Shown here: positions 7,058 through 11,035 of the stretch, in pieces
Layout: the number at the start of each line of letters is the position of its first letter
Position numbering within the stretch: the first letter of the stretch is position 1
Source: Bacteroidales bacterium GP2
GTDB taxonomy: Bacteria; Bacteroidota; Bacteroidia; Bacteroidales; Muribaculaceae
Direction: 5' to 3'
Assembly: GCA_001701115.1 (NCBI GenBank)
Contig: DAAJ01000100.1
Span: forward strand, 1-11,035
DNA length: 11,035 nt
Position numbers and translations under genes: made by a program
Notes under the pieces: generated by a model
The model's database searches: none
The model's input: the letters and a program-made list of their open reading frames with translations, nothing else
What the model was told of the DNA's origin: nothing

Positions 7058-7537
7058 TTATCTCTTGTTTTTCGGTTTGCGGTGGGAATCCATCAGCTTG
7101 CGGGTGAAAGCTTTTTCCGCGTCTCCGAGATTGAACAGTTGCTTCGGTGTCAGGATTTTTTTGAATTTTGCAAAATACTCTTTTTCAAGTGCTCCCTGTT
7201 TGGCTTTCAGTTCAGCTCTCGCTTCTGCCGCCTTTTCGAGTTCAAGGTCTGTTGCGGCATCCCCTTTTTTCCTCACCTCCTTTTCAAGGTGTCTTGTCTC
7301 TTTGGCGAGTTTTACAGAGGAGTTTTCCATTTCCTGATATAGCTGGAGGAAGTTTCTCTTCTGTTCGTCAGTGAGTTTGAGTTCAGAAGCAATAAATTCA
7401 GCTTTATATTTGCCCATCTCTTTGAACCACTCGGTGCGGTCGCCGGGCTTATTGTCCTCTTTCTGCCCGTGTGGAGCGGCGGAAAGGTGCAGTGCCGAGA
7501 AAATTATAGCTGTGGCAAGTAGGATTCGTGCTGTCAT
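7058..7537 (-). CDS. Spy/CpxP-like periplasmic LTxxQ protein
   Basis: A 159-residue secreted helical protein. Residues 1-20 form a signal peptide (ILLATAIIFSALHLSA, cleavage near Ala20/Ala21). The mature part is highly charged and helical, with two copies of the LTxxQ motif that defines the Spy/CpxP family: LTDEQ at 55-59 and LTPKQ at 129-133. A long Lys/Glu-rich helix pair lies between them (about 70-125). Spy and CpxP bind unfolded periplasmic proteins, and CpxP also restrains a stress sensor; metal-sensing relatives share the motif. Here it is the third gene after an ECF sigma factor, 15 bp after the membrane protein gene, so it is likely co-transcribed and acts as envelope-stress chaperone or feedback sensor. 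The basic tail HRKPKNKR is unusual for a soluble periplasmic protein and might touch membrane or nucleic acid. The fold assignment is firm; the exact role is inferred. Confidence 0.8.
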   Translation of the reverse strand: MTARILLATAIIFSALHLSAAPHGQKEDNKPGDRTEWFKEMGKYKAEFIASELKLTDEQKRNFLQLYQEMENSSVKLAKETRHLEKEVRKKGDAATDLELEKAAEARAELKAKQGALEKEYFAKFKKILTPKQLFNLGDAEKAFTRKLMDSHRKPKNKR

Positions 7538-7552
7538 ATCTTTGAATTCCGG

Positions 7553-7948
7553 TTAGTTAGATTCGCATAATTCCGAGGGCGAATATCCTGCTTCGTAAAG
7601 ATTGTCCAGAAATTCGTCATCGTATGAATTGTCAAGATAGTAATCACTCATAAAATTGTCATCGGAGAATGCTTCGGCAAGAATGGGTGCCGGGGATGCT
7701 GATTCGGGACGCATCAAGTCAAACATTTTCATCATGCACCAGATGCCGGCAAACATCGCCGCCATATAGACATACGGTCTTATCCGTTGCCATGTGGAGC
7801 GCACAGCCGGAGGAGCAACAACAGTCCTTTCAGGAATCTGCGCTTCCATCCGTGCGGCAAAGTCGGCGAAATATCCCGGTGGCACTGTCATGCCGTCGGA
7901 ATGGTCGACCTTCTCCAATATCGGGCTATATTCTTTTTTGTCTTTCAT
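7553..7948 (-). CDS. Single-pass membrane protein, putative regulator of the adjacent ECF sigma factor
   Basis: A 131-residue protein with three parts: a cytoplasmic N-terminus (1-56) containing VPPGYFADFAARMEAQIP, a motif I associate from memory with small membrane proteins next to Bacteroidetes ECF sigma genes; one membrane helix at about 57-79 (YVYMAAMFAGIWCMMKMF), preceded by Arg and Trp; and an acidic periplasmic tail (about 80-131) rich in Asp, Glu, Tyr and Asn. Its place, 43 bp after the sigma gene, and its one-helix topology are those of an anti-sigma factor. However, there is no HxxxCxxC zinc anti-sigma motif and the cytoplasmic part is short. Anti-sigma function is therefore an inference from position. 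The Spy-like gene follows after 15 bp, which suggests one operon. Confidence 0.75.
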   Translation of the reverse strand: MKDKKEYSPILEKVDHSDGMTVPPGYFADFAARMEAQIPERTVVAPPAVRSTWQRIRPYVYMAAMFAGIWCMMKMFDLMRPESASPAPILAEAFSDDNFMSDYYLDNSYDDEFLDNLYEAGYSPSELCESN

Positions 7949-7991
7949 ATCTGTCTTTTATGGGATTTAGACATAATATAAGGTTCATGGT

Positions 7992-8555
7992 TTAATCTGT
8001 TTCCTCAAAATATTGCTCTATTTTTTTTATGGCGAGATGATATGATGCTTTCAACGCTCCAACCGAGGTGCCGAGCACCCGGCTCATATCTTCGTACTTA
8101 ATTTCGTCATAATAGCGCATATTGAAAACAAGGCGTTGTTTTTCAGGCAGTGTGGCTATTGCCTCACGCAGTTTTTTCTTAATTTCATCGCCATCGGTAA
8201 ATGGATCGGCTTCAATGGCTTCTATCAATGGACGCGCTTCATCGTCAATTGATATGTTAAGGCACTTACGCTCTTTTTCAAGGAAACTCAAGCTCTCGTT
8301 TATCGCAATCTTGTATAACCAAGTTCCGAGCTTTGCATCTCCGCGAAATGAGTCAAGCGAACCCCATGCTTTCATAAAGGTGTTTTGCAGAAGGTCATCG
8401 GCATCCTCGTGGTTCTGCACCATGCGTCGTATCTGCCAGTAAAGGGGACGGGAGTACCGGGCAATCACTTCTGTGAATGCCGCCCTGCTCTGTACCGGGT
8501 CTTTTAGCCGGTCAGTTAGTTCCTGGTCCTCTAATATTCTTTCTTCTGCTGCCAT
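7992..8555 (-). CDS. ECF-type RNA polymerase sigma factor (sigma-70 family)
   Basis: A 187-residue alternative sigma factor with only regions 2 and 4. Region 2 spans about 26-97: FTEVIARYSRPLYWQIRRM, then the core-binding and -10 recognition helix DADDLLQNTFMKAWGSLDSF, then GTWLYKIAINESLSFLEKER. An acidic linker (101-125) follows. Region 4, about 127-184, carries IATLPEKQRLVFNMRYYDE and a helix-turn-helix around EDMSRVLGTSVGALKASYH that reads the -35 element. The open frame continues to 8669, but the ATG at 8555 is preferred: the added 38 residues do not look like sigma sequence and overlap the methyltransferase gene, and a -7-like box lies 19 nt upstream. It heads a compact run with a membrane protein and a Spy-like protein, which suggests an envelope-stress regulon with autoregulation. 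Confidence 0.92.
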   Translation of the reverse strand: MAAEERILEDQELTDRLKDPVQSRAAFTEVIARYSRPLYWQIRRMVQNHEDADDLLQNTFMKAWGSLDSFRGDAKLGTWLYKIAINESLSFLEKERKCLNISIDDEARPLIEAIEADPFTDGDEIKKKLREAIATLPEKQRLVFNMRYYDEIKYEDMSRVLGTSVGALKASYHLAIKKIEQYFEETD

Positions 8556-8573
8556 TTCAGTATAAAATCGTGG

Positions 8574-8581
8574 TAAAGATA
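8574..8581 (-). promoter_or_regulatory. Possible -7 element of the sigma-factor operon
   Basis: TATCTTTA on the minus strand differs from TAnnTTTG only in the last base and lies 19 bases before the sigma ATG. No TTTG is found at the right distance upstream, so the promoter may be weak, or may be read by the ECF sigma itself. It sits between the methyltransferase stop and the sigma start. Confidence 0.3.
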
Positions 8582-8589
8582 AGAATTTT

Positions 8590-9771
8590 TTATGAAAGTT
8601 TGGTGTTTCTGGCGATAATGAGGAGTGGAGTGCCATTTGCACGAACAGCAAAGAGCCGCAAATCCCCACCCTCCTTTATCTTTAGTTTTTTTACGAGCTC
8701 AGTCGGTTTCATTGGAAAATTGCGTGCTGTGACATTCAACACGGGATATTTTGAATGGAGCGATTTTATAGCCGCTTTGCCAAAGGGGAGCACCTCTATT
8801 ATCTCGAAGTTCTCGCCCGGAAATTCATCTTTCGGCGAAGAAGACACATAAATATGGGTGTTTTTGTCAAGTTTGCCTACACCGAACCGTGAGGAAAGGA
8901 CTGAAAAGCCGCCGGACTTCATTACTGCCGGATATGGTTCAAGGAGATACATCCCATTTTCCGGTATCGAGTATTCCGGGACAGAGTCCTTCTCCTCCTG
9001 TGGCGTGAAAGCGAAACGGCTGTCGGTTTTATCGGAGAGAGTAACAGCTTCAATGACGGGTGATGCCGTGGTGTCAAAGTCAACTACCGCAAGGAGCTCC
9101 TTGCATTCAGTTGGAGTACCTGTGACATATATACGGGTGTTTTCACCGAGGGAGGCAATGACACTGGAAACATCCAGCATAGGGGATGCCTTGACAATAA
9201 GGCGTGAACAGCGTTTTTTAAGCAACGGAAGAAGAGCCACAACATCGGGAGCACAGTCGCTTAAAGCAAAAATCCTTTTGCCGCCGTCTCCTCTCCGTGC
9301 GGGATCAATGAATATTGTGTCAAATTTGCGGTCATTCCCGGCAAGCCATTCTGTGCTATCCGCTGTAATCGCTTCAAAATTATGGATTCCTAAAACTTTT
9401 GCATTATGCCGTGCCGCATCTGTCAGCCGTTCATCCATATCTATTGCCGTGACTTTTCGCCCAACCTTTGCAATATGGAATGCGTCTATGCATAGCCCGG
9501 CAGTCATGTCAAGCACTGAATCTCCTATTGCAAGTGAAGAGTGGAAGTCTGCAAGTATGTCAGACGTGCATTGCTCCGCAGAAAGCGAGGTAGGAAAAAC
9601 AAATTCCCTGCATGCAAGGGTTTCCTTGAGTTTCGATGCCGCCTTACGCCTACACTCTATTTGCAAAATGGCGAAACTCTTTAGAGAATCGCCTGCATAT
9701 TTAAGTCTCAACGCCGAGGCATCAGCCTTGGCGTTGAGCTCAATCCAGTTTAGTGTATTATCATCAATCAT
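8590..9771 (-). CDS. Class I SAM-dependent methyltransferase with THUMP-like domain (PG_1098 type)
   Basis: A 393-residue cytoplasmic protein. Residues 1-75 are an N-terminal helical domain ending in SLSAEQCTS. The Rossmann methyltransferase core follows: SAM-binding motif I VLDMTAGLCIDAFHIAK (87-102), the acidic strand-2 end AIDMDE (109-114), and FIDPARRGDGGKRIF (154-168) in the place of the NPPY-type catalytic motif. That DPARR form is typical of this Bacteroidetes family. The second half (about 265-393) fits the ferredoxin-like and THUMP-like domains, with NVTARNFPM near 346-354. THUMP domains bind RNA, so an RNA substrate is likely, but no specific modified base is known to me. The TTG at 9777 is also in frame; ATG at 9771 is preferred. 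The gene starts two bases after the barrel gene's stop, indicating translational coupling. Confidence 0.88.
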   Translation of the reverse strand: MIDDNTLNWIELNAKADASALRLKYAGDSLKSFAILQIECRRKAASKLKETLACREFVFPTSLSAEQCTSDILADFHSSLAIGDSVLDMTAGLCIDAFHIAKVGRKVTAIDMDERLTDAARHNAKVLGIHNFEAITADSTEWLAGNDRKFDTIFIDPARRGDGGKRIFALSDCAPDVVALLPLLKKRCSRLIVKASPMLDVSSVIASLGENTRIYVTGTPTECKELLAVVDFDTTASPVIEAVTLSDKTDSRFAFTPQEEKDSVPEYSIPENGMYLLEPYPAVMKSGGFSVLSSRFGVGKLDKNTHIYVSSSPKDEFPGENFEIIEVLPFGKAAIKSLHSKYPVLNVTARNFPMKPTELVKKLKIKEGGDLRLFAVRANGTPLLIIARNTKLS

Positions 9772-9773
9772 AA

Positions 9774-11035
9774 TCAATTTCCGCCGCCTTGTGAGGAGCC
9801 GCCTGCATTATTTCCTCCACCGCCCATAACGTCATCGTTCTGGATGGATTTGTTGACTTTCTTGACGCTTGTGCTCATCTTGCCGAAGCGGTAGCTTAAA
9901 GAAAGTGTCATTGAACGGAAATATCTGTTTTGTGAGAACGAGCGGCTATGGTATCCGTCGGTCCAGTTGTAGGATATATATCCGGGATTCTTGCTGTGAA
10001 ACGGATTTCTAATACCTAATCCCACGGTAAGGCGTTTTTCCTTGAGGAATGATTTACGCAGATCTAATCCATAGTAAACATTGCTCCAGCCGCTTGCCCT
10101 GAATTTTGAGTTAAGACCCTTCGGGCTTAGCCAACTGCTGGAATATATGGATAAGTTGATGTCGTAAGGCAGGTTCTGCGCATACCGGAAGAATACATTG
10201 TTTCCCCAGCCGTGAGCTTTTTCACCGGTATTAGGGTTCAATGTATAATTGTAGTTCATGCCTCCGCTAAACATAAAGGAGGTCTTGGTTGTGGGACGCC
10301 AGTTGAGATATGCGTATATTGACGCATTTTTCAGTTTTCCGGCATTCTCGTATGTTGAGTAAGTGTGGTCGCCTTCTGTGTAACTCACTGAGATAATATC
10401 GTTTGAAGAGAAATTATATGAAGCTGTCATGCCGAGATTAAATTTCATCTTCATGATATTGTATTGGAAGGTCATGGAGTTTTTGCGGACGCTTTCAAGA
10501 TCCGGATTACCGGAAGAGGTCGAGTTCGGTGTATTTATTACAGCAGGATTCAGATAGTAAATGCTCGGACGCTGAATGCGTGAGCCGAATGACAATTTCA
10601 GCGAGTTCTGACGGTTGGGATTGTAAATGAGTCCGAGGCTTGGAATCCAGTCATTGAGGTCAGAGGAGAATGGTTCTTCTGAACCGTCAGGGAACTTGGC
10701 TGACAGGTGCGAGAATTCGTAACGCACTCCGGCACGTGCCCCGAATTTGCCGAGATTCAGGCGATAGTCAGCGAATACCGCTCCTATGCTTGTGAGTTGC
10801 TTGAATTCGGAATCGTTGTCACGCAAGCCGATATACTCACGCTCTGTGTCGCTGTGGTTGTCACGGAATATATATTTTCCGCCGATGTCAATAGTATGAT
10901 GTTTAGCAAAGGGTCTTGTCCAGTCAACCTGTAAAGTATGTTCCCAGCCGGTTGATTTGGAATCGGAAATAATGCCTTCATATCCAAATGGCAATTCAAA
11001 ATTCTCTTCCACATTCGAGTTTAACGGGTACACTT
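9774..11035 (-). CDS. TonB-linked outer-membrane beta-barrel protein, C-terminal part (gene runs off the right edge)
   Basis: The last 420 or so residues of an outer-membrane barrel of the OMP_b-brl_3 type. Alternating aromatic and polar residues mark successive transmembrane strands, for example GARAGVRYEFSHLSAKFP and LKLSFGSRIQRPSIYYLNP. The latter leads into the family hallmark SGNPDLESVRKNSMTFQYN. The final strand SMTLSLSYRFGK is followed by MSTSVKKVNKSIQNDDV and a Gly/Asn/Ser-rich tail, GGGGNNAGGSSQGGGN. The plug domain and N-terminal carboxypeptidase-like repeat would lie to the right, outside the window, so whether it is a true TonB receptor and what it imports cannot be told. No SusD-like gene follows, which argues against a SusCD glycan pair. 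It shares a transcript with the methyltransferase. Confidence 0.88.
   Translation of the reverse strand, partial: VYPLNSNVEENFELPFGYEGIISDSKSTGWEHTLQVDWTRPFAKHHTIDIGGKYIFRDNHSDTEREYIGLRDNDSEFKQLTSIGAVFADYRLNLGKFGARAGVRYEFSHLSAKFPDGSEEPFSSDLNDWIPSLGLIYNPNRQNSLKLSFGSRIQRPSIYYLNPAVINTPNSTSSGNPDLESVRKNSMTFQYNIMKMKFNLGMTASYNFSSNDIISVSYTEGDHTYSTYENAGKLKNASIYAYLNWRPTTKTSFMFSGGMNYNYTLNPNTGEKAHGWGNNVFFRYAQNLPYDINLSIYSSSWLSPKGLNSKFRASGWSNVYYGLDLRKSFLKEKRLTVGLGIRNPFHSKNPGYISYNWTDGYHSRSFSQNRYFRSMTLSLSYRFGKMSTSVKKVNKSIQNDDVMGGGGNNAGGSSQGGGN

Noticed and set aside
8556..8669. 38-codon upstream extension of the sigma factor frame
   Set aside because: It overlaps the end of the methyltransferase gene and does not resemble sigma N-termini; the ATG at 8555 gives the usual ECF length.
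8858..9829. A 323-codon open frame on the plus strand opposite the methyltransferase gene
   Set aside because: It lies antisense to a gene with clear motifs, is Ser/Arg-rich without recognisable domains, and has no promoter or neighbour in its direction; it mirrors the codon use of the real gene.
1..11035. Mobile elements, CRISPR repeats, phage or defence genes
   Set aside because: No transposase, integrase, direct-repeat array, target duplication or defence-type domain was seen; all protein genes are chromosomal-type and in one orientation.

Overview
The window looks like a chromosomal segment from the Bacteroidota, order Bacteroidales. The evidence is the OMP_b-brl_3-type TonB-linked barrel, a PG_1098-like methyltransferase with a THUMP-like domain, a very large soluble alpha-2-macroglobulin (A2M) homologue, Bacteroidetes promoters of the form TTTG-N19/20-TAnnTTTG, and start codons without Shine-Dalgarno sequences. 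A gut lineage such as Muribaculaceae or Bacteroidaceae is plausible, but the sequence alone does not settle the family. There are eight protein genes, all on the minus strand, and no tRNA, rRNA, CRISPR array, insertion sequence or phage gene.

In the direction of transcription (right to left): a TonB-linked outer-membrane barrel protein, cut by the right edge, is followed two bases later by a class I methyltransferase. Next comes a compact envelope-stress-type cluster: an ECF sigma factor, a small single-pass membrane protein in the place of an anti-sigma factor, and a secreted Spy/CpxP-like LTxxQ protein. A hairpin with a perfect 11-bp stem separates this cluster from a 1883-residue periplasmic A2M homologue that has no promoter of its own that I can see. 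The A2M gene is followed by an intergenic region of about 260 bp with two Bacteroidetes-type promoters and a strong bidirectional terminator. Then come a BCP-type thiol peroxidase and, after another promoter region with a perfect palindrome, the 5' part of a glutamate dehydrogenase gene running off the left edge.

Most of the genes fit an envelope-maintenance theme (sigma factor, putative membrane regulator, periplasmic chaperone-like protein, A2M trap-like protein, outer-membrane barrel), flanked by redox and nitrogen housekeeping genes. The points most worth a second look are: the A2M homologue has lost its thioester signature (it reads DSAPE where related proteins carry a CxEQ-type motif); it may be fed by read-through of a hairpin from the sigma operon; the membrane protein lacks the zinc anti-sigma motif; a promoter and terminator about 35-40 bases apart could make a small RNA of about 65 nt; and a perfect inverted repeat overlaps the gdhA -33 element.
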